This document shows positions 10,027-19,559 of a stretch of DNA of 64,000 bases, one piece after another. Each line of letters begins with the position of its first letter. Positions within the stretch are counted from its first letter, which is position 1. The DNA comes from Blastomonas ursincola (GTDB lineage Bacteria > Pseudomonadota > Alphaproteobacteria > Sphingomonadales > Sphingomonadaceae), in the NCBI RefSeq assembly GCF_013607875.1, contig NZ_VDES01000002.1, positions 1-64,000 of the forward strand, given 5' to 3'. The position numbers and the translations under genes are program-made. The notes under the pieces were generated by a model. The model did not search any database. It had not been told where the DNA came from and saw only the letters and a list, made by a program, of their open reading frames with translations.

Positions 10027-11298
10027 CTAGAATCGGTAGCGCAAGGAGACTTTAAAGCGATTCTGATTGAACGCGAACAAACCCTCACGTTCAAAATGTT
10101 CCAGCCGGCCCGTTACTACCCACCGCCTGCTCAAGAGATATCGCGCTTCGAGAGCCGCCGTCCATTCGGTTGCGTCAGCTCCTATCCCAGACTGGTCAAA
10201 CCGCGCTACGCGCCCTGTAGCCGTGACAATGAGATTGCGCAGAAGTTCATGATCGATACGGACGAACGCCTCGGTGCGGACAAGGCCGGCAGAAAGTGGA
10301 TTGCTGGTCGTGTCGATCGCTCTAACCGCTGTCGCCTTGATCGTGGTCAGTGGAGTGGGATTATAGGTCGCGGAAGCTTGTAGCGACAAGCCAGACGCCG
10401 AGCGCAAAGTAGGGTCATCGAAACTCTGCTTAAGATACCCCACGCGGGCGTCGATCATGAGCAGATCCGTTACCTGTCGCGCCAAACCAATTTCTGCCCG
10501 ATAACCGTCGGAGGAGCGATCTAATCTGAGAAAATCGGGTAGCGCCAAGTTCTGAGAGGGCGCCGAAAAATTTTGACTGTTGGCTTCGAACGAGACGAAT
10601 ACACGCTGGTTGGGAGATTGAGAATAGGACAACTGAGCACGCCCCACGTAGTTCTCGAAATCCCTGAAGCCTACGTCCAGAAGTTGATTATCAAACAGTA
10701 TATCGCCGTCGAATTGCGTTCGCGCTGCACGGCCCTCCATATCAAGAGTAAAGGGCCCGAAATCTCGTTCCAGGCCGATGCCGCTGCGATAGCTTGTGAT
10801 TGCGATCGGTTGAGCGATGAACAGAAAATCATCGACGGCGTCACGGCCGCGCGTCGAGTTGCGGGCTACGCCAAAGCTCACATATGGCCTGGTCAGGCGC
10901 CCCTGGCGGAGCCGCAAGCGTCCCTCGAGCGATCCCAAGAACTGATCATCTATTGTTCCCGACGCGTAGGTTTCGACGCCTATCTTTGCCTGGAGAAAAA
11001 GGTCACGGTCAGGGCGCTGCTCACGGACAATCAAGCTCGGAGCCAAGGAAAATACGACATCATCCACAGGTGCCGTCGGCGCCGCGAAAATGTTGTCGCT
11101 ATACTCGGCATCGAGCTGAATGGACGGAAATATGTCAAGAGAGCCCAACTTCAAAGGCTCCTGACGATATTCCGACTGCGTCCGATCCGATACAGAAGCA
11201 CCTTGGGCCGGCGCGTTTTGAGCGTGGGCGTGTTGGGACAGAGCGCCGGCAGCAGCTGCACTCATCATTGCCATACGAATGCAATCAGTCTTGATCAT
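10027..11298 (-). CDS. Outer-membrane beta-barrel protein of the EPS locus
   Basis: The 423-residue protein has a signal peptide (MAMMSAAAAGALSQHAHAQN, cleavage after AHA or HAQ). It then has many alternating amphipathic strands rich in aromatic and Arg residues, and ends in RFKVSLRYRF with the terminal Phe expected for BAM substrates. It resembles the BBP2-type outer-membrane beta-barrel proteins found beside wzc/gumC genes in sphingomonad polysaccharide clusters. It probably helps export or anchor the polysaccharide in the outer membrane. The ATG at 11298 gives the cleanest signal peptide; the frame extends to 11355. It follows the Wzc-like gene by about 86 bases on the same strand, so the two may form one operon. 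Confidence 0.78.
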   Translation of the reverse strand: MIKTDCIRMAMMSAAAAGALSQHAHAQNAPAQGASVSDRTQSEYRQEPLKLGSLDIFPSIQLDAEYSDNIFAAPTAPVDDVVFSLAPSLIVREQRPDRDLFLQAKIGVETYASGTIDDQFLGSLEGRLRLRQGRLTRPYVSFGVARNSTRGRDAVDDFLFIAQPIAITSYRSGIGLERDFGPFTLDMEGRAARTQFDGDILFDNQLLDVGFRDFENYVGRAQLSYSQSPNQRVFVSFEANSQNFSAPSQNLALPDFLRLDRSSDGYRAEIGLARQVTDLLMIDARVGYLKQSFDDPTLRSASGLSLQASATYNPTPLTTIKATAVRAIDTTSNPLSAGLVRTEAFVRIDHELLRNLIVTATGRVARFDQSGIGADATEWTAALEARYLLSRRWVVTGRLEHFEREGLFAFNQNRFKVSLRYRF

Positions 11299-11384
11299 AT
11301 CGAAACCACCCCATCGCCCCAATATCACAATACACTTTCGCGCAAATCTGATCAAAAGCGAATTCTAAACTAAAAAAATCCGAC

Positions 11385-13529
11385 TCAGTTGGTATAATAG
11401 CCACGAAACTTTTTCGTGTAAGCGTAGACATCGCCATCGCCCGTGCTCGCATACTTTCGGATGTCGACTTGCGTCAATGCCATGCCCGTGATCTTTGCTC
11501 CGGCATCCAGGAGCATATCAATCGTAGCTTCCACCGCTCGCACGGAAGTCCTGCGCCAGTGAGTTATCAACAGCACGCGGTCTGCAGCCATCGCCAATAT
11601 TCGGCCTTCGGCAACCCCGAGAATGGGCGCGGTGTCCACAATGGCAACGTCGTAGAGGTCTCGCAGTTCGTCGAGCACCTCCTTCACTCGTTCGATGGTC
11701 ATGGGGTTGCGAGCGGCGTCCGGGGAGCGGTTTACCCCAAGGATATGCAGACCCGTTACCTCGTCCCGCATCAAACACGCAGACAGTGGCTGGCGACGCT
11801 CAAGATAATCAATAATATCGAATTCCGATTCGTAACCCAGCAAGGCGCTAGCTCCGCGGCGACGCAGATCTCCATCGACCAGAATAGTTCTTGCTCCCTC
11901 AGCGGCCGTTGTTTGCGCCAGGCAAACGGAGGTCGTGGTCTTTCCTTCGCGCGGCAGGGCAGAGGTGATGGCGATAACCCTAGGCCGCGCTCCCGGCGAC
12001 AATGTGAGGAATGTGCGGATCGATCTGAATGCTTCCGAAAACAGCGAAAACGGATGTTCGAGTACATAAATGTGTGGCGGTTGCAACAGCTTGCGGCTCT
12101 TCACCGTGGACCGCAGGGACGGGACCGCGCCTGCATATCGCAGCCGAAGCCGACGCTCGATATCACGCTTGGTCTGAACCCCGCGACGAAGATATTCCGA
12201 GACAACCACAGTTAGCATGCCGGCAAGCATCGCCCCCACCCCAGCGAAAAGGATCGTCAAGGGGTAATTGGGGCTGAACGGTTGAGCCGGAACATCTGCC
12301 CGCTGTGCAAATCGGGCGTCGGGCATTGCGCTGTCTCTCAACGCACCGGCTTCTTGAGACCTTTGCAGAAACGCTTGATATACAGTCGCAGCGGCCTGTG
12401 CACGCGCTTCCAGTTCACTCAAGCGGGTCTGCGCCCGGGCATTCTGCGCAAGTGATCCAGCCGCATTACCTCGGCTGCCCGACAGCGACGCAACGCGGGA
12501 CTGGGCGGTCTGGACATCAGCCTGCAAGCTCGAGAGCACCCTGTTGATTTCTTCCTGGATACGCTGCCTGACATCCTCGAGCTCGCGCTCTTTTTGCTGA
12601 CGCTCAGGATGGAGGGGGCCGAGACGCGAAGCCAAAACTGCATAGTCGGCACTGGCACGAGCCTCTTGCTGTCGCAGACTTGCTATGGTGCCAGATCCGA
12701 GGGCAGCTCCGACGTCTGCTCCTCCGCCTCCCCTGAGAAGCTGTTCGCGCGCCGCATTATAACGCCCCTGCTTCTCGGCGAGATCTGCCCGTGCACTGGC
12801 AAGCTGCTGATTGAGATTGGAGACCTCCTGCTCGGCGTTGGTCGATCCGTTCGCGCTCGCTAGACCATTGGCGGCCCTGAAGTTGTCAACGGCGGCCTGA
12901 GTTCTCAGAGCGTTGCCTTCCAGCTCCTGTAGGCGGGCATTCACAAAATTCTTGGTGCTGTCGTTTACCGATGTCTTGGCTTCGACCTGAGCATTCAAAT
13001 ACGCCTCTGCCAACAGATTGGCCGCAGTCGCAGCGAAGTTCCGATCGTCAGAAACCGCTGTGATGTCGATGACCCGGGTTTGTCCGCTGCGAGAAACACG
13101 TGTGCTGGCGCGGATCCGCTTAGCCAGTGCGCGCACTTCAATCGGGCTGAAACGATCGCCATCAGGGGACGCAAAGCGCTCGGCGTAAAGCTGTGCCGCG
13201 CGCTCGGCGACCAGTGTTGAAGCCAGCAGCCGTATTTCCGTATCCACCTGATCTGCATCGACGAACGGCTTGCCGATGTTTGCCGAAGGCGACTTCACTG
13301 GCTCCGACACCGGATCGATCAATAAGCTGGCCTCGGCACGATAAAGGGGCTGTTGCAAAGCCAGATATGCCGCGGCCAACAGGAGAACAATGAGCCCTGC
13401 AACAATGAAGCGGCCAAAATTTCGTCGAAATACCTGCCAGATCAAACCCGGATCCGGCAACAGTTGGGTTTTGGCTTCTGCCGCTCCAACGCTGTCGGCG
13501 TCATCACGAAATTCAGTCTGCTCTGTCAT
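11385..13529 (-). CDS. Wzz/GumC-type chain-length regulator fused to tyrosine autokinase
   Basis: The 714-residue protein combines an N-terminal Wzz domain, with a transmembrane helix near residue 40 (IVAGLIVLLLAAAYLAL), a long coiled-coil region (about 190-400) and a second helix near 435, with a C-terminal bacterial tyrosine kinase. The kinase shows Walker A (ALPREGKTTT), Walker A' (ILVDGDLRRRG) and Walker B (VAIVDTAPILG). The C-terminus has clustered tyrosines (DVYAYTKKFRGYYTN) for autophosphorylation. It controls polymer length and export from the inner membrane, together with the export lipoprotein at 22617. The start is the ATG at 13527-13529; a TTG two codons earlier is less likely. 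Confidence 0.92.
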   Translation of the reverse strand: MTEQTEFRDDADSVGAAEAKTQLLPDPGLIWQVFRRNFGRFIVAGLIVLLLAAAYLALQQPLYRAEASLLIDPVSEPVKSPSANIGKPFVDADQVDTEIRLLASTLVAERAAQLYAERFASPDGDRFSPIEVRALAKRIRASTRVSRSGQTRVIDITAVSDDRNFAATAANLLAEAYLNAQVEAKTSVNDSTKNFVNARLQELEGNALRTQAAVDNFRAANGLASANGSTNAEQEVSNLNQQLASARADLAEKQGRYNAAREQLLRGGGGADVGAALGSGTIASLRQQEARASADYAVLASRLGPLHPERQQKERELEDVRQRIQEEINRVLSSLQADVQTAQSRVASLSGSRGNAAGSLAQNARAQTRLSELEARAQAAATVYQAFLQRSQEAGALRDSAMPDARFAQRADVPAQPFSPNYPLTILFAGVGAMLAGMLTVVVSEYLRRGVQTKRDIERRLRLRYAGAVPSLRSTVKSRKLLQPPHIYVLEHPFSLFSEAFRSIRTFLTLSPGARPRVIAITSALPREGKTTTSVCLAQTTAAEGARTILVDGDLRRRGASALLGYESEFDIIDYLERRQPLSACLMRDEVTGLHILGVNRSPDAARNPMTIERVKEVLDELRDLYDVAIVDTAPILGVAEGRILAMAADRVLLITHWRRTSVRAVEATIDMLLDAGAKITGMALTQVDIRKYASTGDGDVYAYTKKFRGYYTN

Positions 13530-14209
13530 GATCAATCCAAGCGGGTACGTGGCCGTTCAGCGTCGTTGTGTCGCGTTGCAGGCATGATGTCGAGTGAGAA
13601 AGAAGTCGGAACGGGAGCTATGTCCTCGTAAACCACTGAGCGAGGCGACTTCTTGTGGGACAGCACCTCCTCGTACGAGCCCAACTCGGGTGAAGCCTGA
13701 TATATCGCACCAGCGCTGCGTGAGACAGGGAATGGCAATCTTGGACGCTAATGGAAAAAACGTTAAACCACGATGGTTGGCCATGGATCCGGCTGAACAA
13801 TCCCGAGCTTCAATATCATGAAAAAAACCGCTCATGTTGCGAGACCCTAAAGTATCAGATATCAGCGCGAATGAGGCAGAGAATATTGACAGACAACGTT
13901 TCCGCGCCCCTACAATGTGTCCATTAGCAGCGCTCATCCGCCACATGTGTGTTGCAGCGCAGCACAGCTTCGGGCAATATCGTCTTGCTGCGGGCGTAAC
14001 AATAGGCCCGCCCACCCCTCCAGCCGAAAAACCGCACCGACAGAAACCTAGGTATAAATGGAGCGCATGCATCAGCCTGTTTTTGTCGACTGTCTGGACC
14101 CAAATCTAAGAGCCCTCCGTGCCATGGGTCGGTTCGTTCTCATGGTTCGAGCTGCTGTTTGCAACCATGACCTAAATGCCCAAACGGCACCAAACACGGA
14201 TTCACTTCG
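13530..14209. promoter_or_regulatory. Divergent intergenic region between wzc-like gene and pyruvyl transferase gene
   Basis: About 680 bases separate two divergently transcribed EPS genes, so both promoters should lie here. I cannot pick a reliable -35/-10 pair by eye. Small open frames in this stretch have no motifs or start signals. Confidence 0.4.
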
Positions 14210-15277
14210 ATGAGCTCCCCTATCAAAACTGCACCGGCAACAGCTAGCACGGCAAAGACCCATCTTCAGGTGATCGCAAAACTTCAGCACCTGATTGATC
14301 AGGCGCTAGCCCCTAGCTTAGCCGCATTACTGAGCCGGCCTTACGCTTTATTGGACATGCCAGACCACGGCAATGTCGGTGATAGCGCCATCTGGGCAGG
14401 CGAAATTGCTTGGTTGCAAAAAAACCTGGGCCGCAATCCAGCGCTCATCGCCGATTATAGAGAATCGCTTGAAGAGATATGCCGTCGGCTATCGGGAAAA
14501 TCGCTGTTGTTCCATGGCGGCGGCAATTTCGGAGATGTCTGGCCAATGCATCAAGCGTTTCGGGAATCCATCATCGCAGCAAATCGGAGTGCCGTGATGA
14601 TCCAGTTTCCGCAATCCATTCACTACGACAATCTCAATAGCGTCGCTGCGACCGCCACCAGCCTCAAGGGAGCGAAGTCCCTCAGGCTTTTGGTGCGAGA
14701 CCATGAAAGCTATGAACTGGCCACGCAGGCGTTTGATTGCGAGGTTGTTTTGTGCCCTGACATGGCATTTGCTTTAGGCCCGTTACAAAGGTGCTGTGCA
14801 CCCGATCTCGATGTGCTGCTCTTGCTGCGCACAGACAAAGAGCGCGTAGGGTATACGCTACCGGCTTGGCCTGAGGGCTGGGCGCAGGACGACTGGCTCG
14901 AAGATGTCCCGAATCTCCACCGACAAACAGCGCATGATGTACGGATAGAGGCAATCAAAAGCCTAAGCGTGTCTCGAATGTCCCGGGCTGCGCGTCGGAG
15001 TTCTTACTATAACAAGCTGGCCGAGCAACGAGTGAAGCGCGGCCTGCGCCAGCTATCGCGAGCACGTTTTGTGATTACTGACCGATTGCATGTGCATATC
15101 CTCAGTACGCTCATGGGCATTCCGCATTGCTTTCTCGACAACCATTACGGTAAGATATCCCGGTTTTCGTCAGCATTTTCAACCCGATGGCATGACTGCT
15201 ATCAGGCCAAAACTCTGGCTGAGGCCGTCGCCTGTGCTCAAGCTTGGCTCGGCAAATGTCCATCGGACCCTAATTGA
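14210..15277 (+). CDS. Polysaccharide pyruvyl transferase family protein
   Basis: The 355-residue protein matches the pyruvyl transferase family (PF04230; GumL and ExoV relatives), which adds a ketal-linked pyruvate from phosphoenolpyruvate to a sugar. Visible family segments are DMPDHGNVGDSAIWAGE, LLFHGGGNFGDVWP near residue 100 and the C-terminal RFVITDRLHVHILSTLMGIP, with the conserved D-R-L-H and nearby His. A Ser/Thr/Ala-rich 20-residue N-terminal tail precedes the domain. The acidic ketal contributes negative charge to the exopolysaccharide. The ATG at 14210 is the first in frame. Confidence 0.9.
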   Translation: MSSPIKTAPATASTAKTHLQVIAKLQHLIDQALAPSLAALLSRPYALLDMPDHGNVGDSAIWAGEIAWLQKNLGRNPALIADYRESLEEICRRLSGKSLLFHGGGNFGDVWPMHQAFRESIIAANRSAVMIQFPQSIHYDNLNSVAATATSLKGAKSLRLLVRDHESYELATQAFDCEVVLCPDMAFALGPLQRCCAPDLDVLLLLRTDKERVGYTLPAWPEGWAQDDWLEDVPNLHRQTAHDVRIEAIKSLSVSRMSRAARRSSYYNKLAEQRVKRGLRQLSRARFVITDRLHVHILSTLMGIPHCFLDNHYGKISRFSSAFSTRWHDCYQAKTLAEAVACAQAWLGKCPSDPN

Positions 15278-15751
15278 GGCGCTTTTATGCTGCTCGGGCG
15301 CTCGGTCAGATGCCTGCGAACACGGGCCCAAACGGCCCGAACGCGGAATTTTGCGGCTCAATCAATTCCAGCAGCTGTCACGCGACCTTTGCTACTACTT
15401 CGCCTGTTGTCATGCCCATGGATTCCGTAATGCAGCCTCGATTACAACAGATCGCGTTGGCACGGATACTAGATCACGAGGAGGTACTTCTCAGGATTTC
15501 TTTCTAGTATCTTAGACAGCTCATTTTCCTCCCCAATGGCTCATGACGTTGAACTATGACCACCCACATGGCGACAAAACTTCTGACCGGCCCAAGAGAT
15601 TGATCCATATGCAATATGGTATGATACAGCCGTTCAGGTTGGGGGCGAATCATCCTGCTTGGCCTGACCCCAGTTTGAGATTAATTCGGAAGAGCGCTGT
15701 CTCTTCGACCTGGCCGCAAAATTGGCCCCACAAGGGAGGAACTGGCTCAGA
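15278..15751. other. Intergenic region, 474 bases
   Basis: Nothing recognisable lies between the pyruvyl transferase gene and the next glycosyltransferase apart from a GGAGGA ribosome-binding site at its right end (about 15734-15739). Confidence 0.4.
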
Positions 15752-16738
15752 ATGCTCATCACCGTTATAGTCTGCACTCGTAATCGAGCTCGACAGCTCC
15801 GCAACTTGCTAGAAAGCTTTTTAGCTCTTGACCCACCTGCTCAGGCTGAGTGGGAGATGATAATCGTTGATAACGGCAGCACGGATGACACTGCCCGCGT
15901 GATTGACGAGTTTGGCTCCCACCTTCCGCTGCGCCGCGTTTGGGAACCCCGAGCAGGCCTGTCGAATGCGCGCAATGCAGGTGTAGCTGCGAGCAAAGGC
16001 GACTATATATGCTGGACCGATGATGACGTAGAAGTTCATCAACAATGGCTCTCGGCCTATGCACAAGCCTTTCATCGCCACCCCGATGGTACAATTTTTG
16101 GCGGTGTGGTTGAGCCAGTCTATGAGGAATCGCCGCCACATTGGATGGTCGAGAACGCAGACAAGCTGGTCGATGTGCTGGCAAAACGCGATCACGGGCT
16201 GCAAGAGTGTCGATTGACGACAGACTTGCACCTGCTGCCCTACGGCGCCAACTTCGCGGTGCGCGCGGAGGAGCAGCGCCGGTTCCTGTACGATCCGCAC
16301 CTCGGAGTAAGCCCTGAGCAAAAGCGGCTGGGCGAGGAAACCGTACTGCTAGTTTCCGTTGCCAGCTTGGGCGGCGCACATTACTGGGTCCCTGATAGTA
16401 GGGTCCGTCATCTGATTCCGACTAGTCGCATGACCTTTGACTACATCGGAACCTACTTCCAATCCGTTGGCGAGACATGGGCTTACTTAAGTACATCCGA
16501 CGGCGTTCCAATCATGGGACAACCCATTCCAATGTATGGCCGCAGATTTGGTGGCGTACCACTCTGGATTTGGCGTCAATCGGTTGTTGCCGAAATCGTT
16601 TATCGTATCAAGCGGACATTAAGGCCTTCCCCATCTCGCTGGCTTGATGACCTTATAAACAAAAGTCGACTGGCAGGCGCCCGCAACTTTCTATGGCGTC
16701 ACCACCGGAGTTTGACCCAAATCAAGACCTCCAACTGA
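15752..16738 (+). CDS. Glycosyltransferase family 2
   Basis: The 328-residue protein begins MLITVIVCTRNRARQLRNLL and contains MIIVDNGSTDDT, GLSNARNAGVAASKGDY and the D-D-D motif in CWTDDDVEVH, all typical of GT2. The C-terminal part has ERP-like segments (RLGEETVLLVS) and a Trp/Arg-rich tail. The ATG at 15752 lies 12 bases after GGAGGA; an upstream TTG in the same frame is less likely. It probably adds one sugar of the repeat unit. The donor is unknown. Confidence 0.82.
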   Translation: MLITVIVCTRNRARQLRNLLESFLALDPPAQAEWEMIIVDNGSTDDTARVIDEFGSHLPLRRVWEPRAGLSNARNAGVAASKGDYICWTDDDVEVHQQWLSAYAQAFHRHPDGTIFGGVVEPVYEESPPHWMVENADKLVDVLAKRDHGLQECRLTTDLHLLPYGANFAVRAEEQRRFLYDPHLGVSPEQKRLGEETVLLVSVASLGGAHYWVPDSRVRHLIPTSRMTFDYIGTYFQSVGETWAYLSTSDGVPIMGQPIPMYGRRFGGVPLWIWRQSVVAEIVYRIKRTLRPSPSRWLDDLINKSRLAGARNFLWRHHRSLTQIKTSN

Positions 16739-16748
16739 AATAATGGCT

Positions 16749-17825
16749 TCACGATTTATTCTTGGATCGAATAGCTTGCATCATTGTCAACTCAAGCTGA
16801 GTGATCTGGCGATCAGGGTTTGCCCCCGGACGCTGGGAATGCTGAAATGCAGAAGCGGATAATCTTCGATACAGCTCTTCATTCTTGAGCATCTCTCCCA
16901 ACGCATTGATCCACACGCTAATCGGGGCATTGGAAGGCAAGGTTATTCCCCCTGGACCAATCGCCTCAACAAGGCCGCCAATACGGGATCCCAGAACGGG
17001 AATACCACTGCATTGTGCTTCAGATGCCACCCTCCCCCATGCTTCCGCCCATTGACTCGGCGCAATCAAAATTTTGGTCTTGCTGTAAATCTCGCGCATG
17101 TCCGATGTCGGCTGAACAACCGATATGTTGCCCCGACCTCGACATGCTTGATCCAGCTTATCTTCCTGCTCAGCACTCAAATCCCAGCTTCTAACAAAAA
17201 GAAAAGGGATATGCGGAAAACATTCCGCCAATTCTGCTGCAATATTCAACCCTTTCTTTTCTATTGGATTGATAAATGTAACAAAATCGCCTCGGGCATT
17301 GCATGCGTACCGGTCGCATTCAATAATAGGCGGAACAACATCCGAAACAATCCCAAATTCATCTTCGAATCTCTTAGCCGTAAAATGGGAATTCGAAATA
17401 TAATGGTTAATACCCGGTAGTCTAGGACACCCCCCAAGCTCATTGAACTCGACATTATGGAAATAGGGAACGACCGCAGCATTGGAAGCCCCCATGATCG
17501 AATGAGCAATAGGAACTGTCTGATGGCACTGCGGCACTACGATGTCCGCTTGCAAATGCCTCGCCAGTTGGCCTGCAATACTTTCTACATTCCATGCCCG
17601 GAAGACAGGATATCCCAGCCGGGTGTCACAAACCCAGGGCATGCGACTGATCTTCAGCTTTGCTCGAGAGAGCAATCCAAACCGACCGCGACCAAATAGG
17701 GAGCAAAGCACTGAAACTTCGTGGCCGCGTTGCTGGAGTGCCCGCGCCAGATAGTCAGTATTTGACTGCACGCCCCCGCTGAACTCTGGCCAATGACCGT
17801 TCTTAAATGCAAATAGAACTTTCAT
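16749..17825 (-). CDS. Glycosyltransferase family 4
   Basis: The 358-residue protein starts MKVLFAFKNGHWPEFSGGVQ, with the Gly-rich N-terminal loop of GT4 enzymes. It continues with DIVVPQCHQTVPIAHS and the C-terminal donor-binding region ILIAPSQWAEAWGRVASEA, which contains the E-x7-E motif (EAWGRVASE). It is separated from the stop of the upstream gene by only four bases, so the two genes form an operon. A GTG five codons upstream is an alternative start. It likely transfers a hexose within the exopolysaccharide repeat. Confidence 0.83.
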   Translation of the reverse strand: MKVLFAFKNGHWPEFSGGVQSNTDYLARALQQRGHEVSVLCSLFGRGRFGLLSRAKLKISRMPWVCDTRLGYPVFRAWNVESIAGQLARHLQADIVVPQCHQTVPIAHSIMGASNAAVVPYFHNVEFNELGGCPRLPGINHYISNSHFTAKRFEDEFGIVSDVVPPIIECDRYACNARGDFVTFINPIEKKGLNIAAELAECFPHIPFLFVRSWDLSAEQEDKLDQACRGRGNISVVQPTSDMREIYSKTKILIAPSQWAEAWGRVASEAQCSGIPVLGSRIGGLVEAIGPGGITLPSNAPISVWINALGEMLKNEELYRRLSASAFQHSQRPGANPDRQITQLELTMMQAIRSKNKS

Positions 17826-17829
17826 CGCC

Positions 17830-18864
17830 TCAGGCACCACCCTTCATTAGCGACCACGACTTTAACTTCATCACGAAGAAATAGAACGGAACCATAAGCA
17901 AAGAAATTGGAGAAATAAATAAAAATACCGGCGCCTTGACACGTAGATCATTGAGCGCTTCTGAGACCATGTTCTTGCCATGACGCAGGTTCCAGAATAT
18001 CACAAACCACAAATGGGTCAGTTTTGCGACACCACTCCACATGAGCTTGATTTTTGATCTGATCGGTATCCTAAGATCTCTGAAGATCATACTTCTATAG
18101 GCAAGCTCCTCAATCATTCGTGCCGGCCCATTGCTAGATGACCACGCCATAGTCTCGCGATAAATGGAGATTCCCGCCCCTCGCTCGCCAGCCACCGAGT
18201 TGGACATTGTGACCATTTTTGATGCAAGAGCTGCATTAAGAAAAAAAAGCTGATCCTCGCATGCCCTACGAAATCGAGTGTCGAAACGTACATGGCTAAG
18301 TATACTAGAATCAAATACTGATGCGGAAATATGCGGCCAACATTCAGCCGCGATGATTTCGACTGCGATTTCGCGCTTGAGATTAACGCAATCCATACCC
18401 TTTGCAGCACATGAATTTAGAAACTTTTTCGCTCTAGGCCAACCACCAAGAGATGAAACTCCATCATTTAGGATATCAGAAAAGTACCAGTCCGACCCCT
18501 CCCTGGACATGCATCTCAAGGCACTCTGTATATGAAGAGGATCCCACACATCATCAGAATCGATGAATGCTACAAACGTAGCCCTGTGCTGGAGAGCTAT
18601 TTCGATTCCTCGGTTTCGCGCAGAACCAGGACCACCGTTCTCCTGACGATCTAATATTATTTCAACTTCTTTATCGAGTTTCAATGCATCTATCTCTTGC
18701 ATCGCTGACACAGGCGAACTGTCATCCACGACGATCACAATGAATTCTGCCTCAGAATCGACCTGAGCAACAATAGATGATATGGCTTTCTGAAGCAGAC
18801 CCTTTTGAACTTGATAAAATGGTATGATGACGGCAACCCTTGGGATCATCAGCTGGGCCTTCAT
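17830..18864 (-). CDS. Glycosyltransferase family 2 with C-terminal membrane segments
   Basis: The 344-residue protein has the GT2 pattern VAVIIPFYQVQKGLLQKA, FIVIVVDDSSPVSAM, NGGPGSARNRGIEIA and the D-x-D motif in FVAFIDSDDVWDP. Near the C-terminus there are one or two hydrophobic segments (VFLFISPISLLMVPFYFFVM). The base composition is more AT-rich than most neighbours, which could indicate separate acquisition of this gene. It is the first gene of a two-gene unit with the GT4 gene downstream. Confidence 0.82.
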   Translation of the reverse strand: MKAQLMIPRVAVIIPFYQVQKGLLQKAISSIVAQVDSEAEFIVIVVDDSSPVSAMQEIDALKLDKEVEIILDRQENGGPGSARNRGIEIALQHRATFVAFIDSDDVWDPLHIQSALRCMSREGSDWYFSDILNDGVSSLGGWPRAKKFLNSCAAKGMDCVNLKREIAVEIIAAECWPHISASVFDSSILSHVRFDTRFRRACEDQLFFLNAALASKMVTMSNSVAGERGAGISIYRETMAWSSSNGPARMIEELAYRSMIFRDLRIPIRSKIKLMWSGVAKLTHLWFVIFWNLRHGKNMVSEALNDLRVKAPVFLFISPISLLMVPFYFFVMKLKSWSLMKGGA

Positions 18865-19559
18865 TGTTTGACAGGTTCGGCGGTTGCGAGGAGCCCATCC
18901 TCACTTGGCTGGATTTCGCTGAGCCAGTACGAGACGCTAACGCTTGCGGTCGAAAATGCCAAGAAGTGTCCTTCCCTGTGCCGGAATGGCTGGGCTTGGT
19001 TTGAGCTCATGCCATCTGCGATGGAGGCGTGCAAAGTCACACGAAGCCAGCTGCTACACCTACCGTCCGCCTACCCACTCTCAGATTGGCCAGAGAGACT
19101 GAATTGGCTAGTCTTGTCCAGAGCTCATTGGCTGCGATGCCTTGCTCGACGGATCAAGTTCGTTCACGGTCAGTTTGGCTGAGTGAGGCGTCGGGAGCGA
19201 AAGTACGGGGCACCTTTTTGGCCGGGTCGATTGGCGAGCGCGGTGCACGAAGCTCGCCACATCAGTTGCTATCAGGCGCTATAAATTGCCCAAGGTTCGA
19301 ACCAGCCCTGCGTTCTCCACTTCTAACAAACGGCCATGCTCCGAAAGCGAAGGGTGGAAGCCGATGGGTGGTGGGCCGGTCGGGCAGCAACAGTTGGCAG
19401 CAACCAGTTCGGTAGGACAAAATTACATAGCTCCCTAGGGGGCTTGAACCGCGGCGGGACACTTTTCCCGCCAGATCGACTGTCAAGTCTGCTTCGGTTA
19501 GCTTATGGCTGACCGACGCATCCGATCCTTATCAGAATGAACGAGTGTCTCGAACGATC
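18865..19559. other. Intergenic region, about 0.7 kb
   Basis: Divergent promoters for the two flanking genes should lie here. Open frames exist on the plus strand, but they lack start signals and recognisable motifs. I see no RNA gene. Confidence 0.4.
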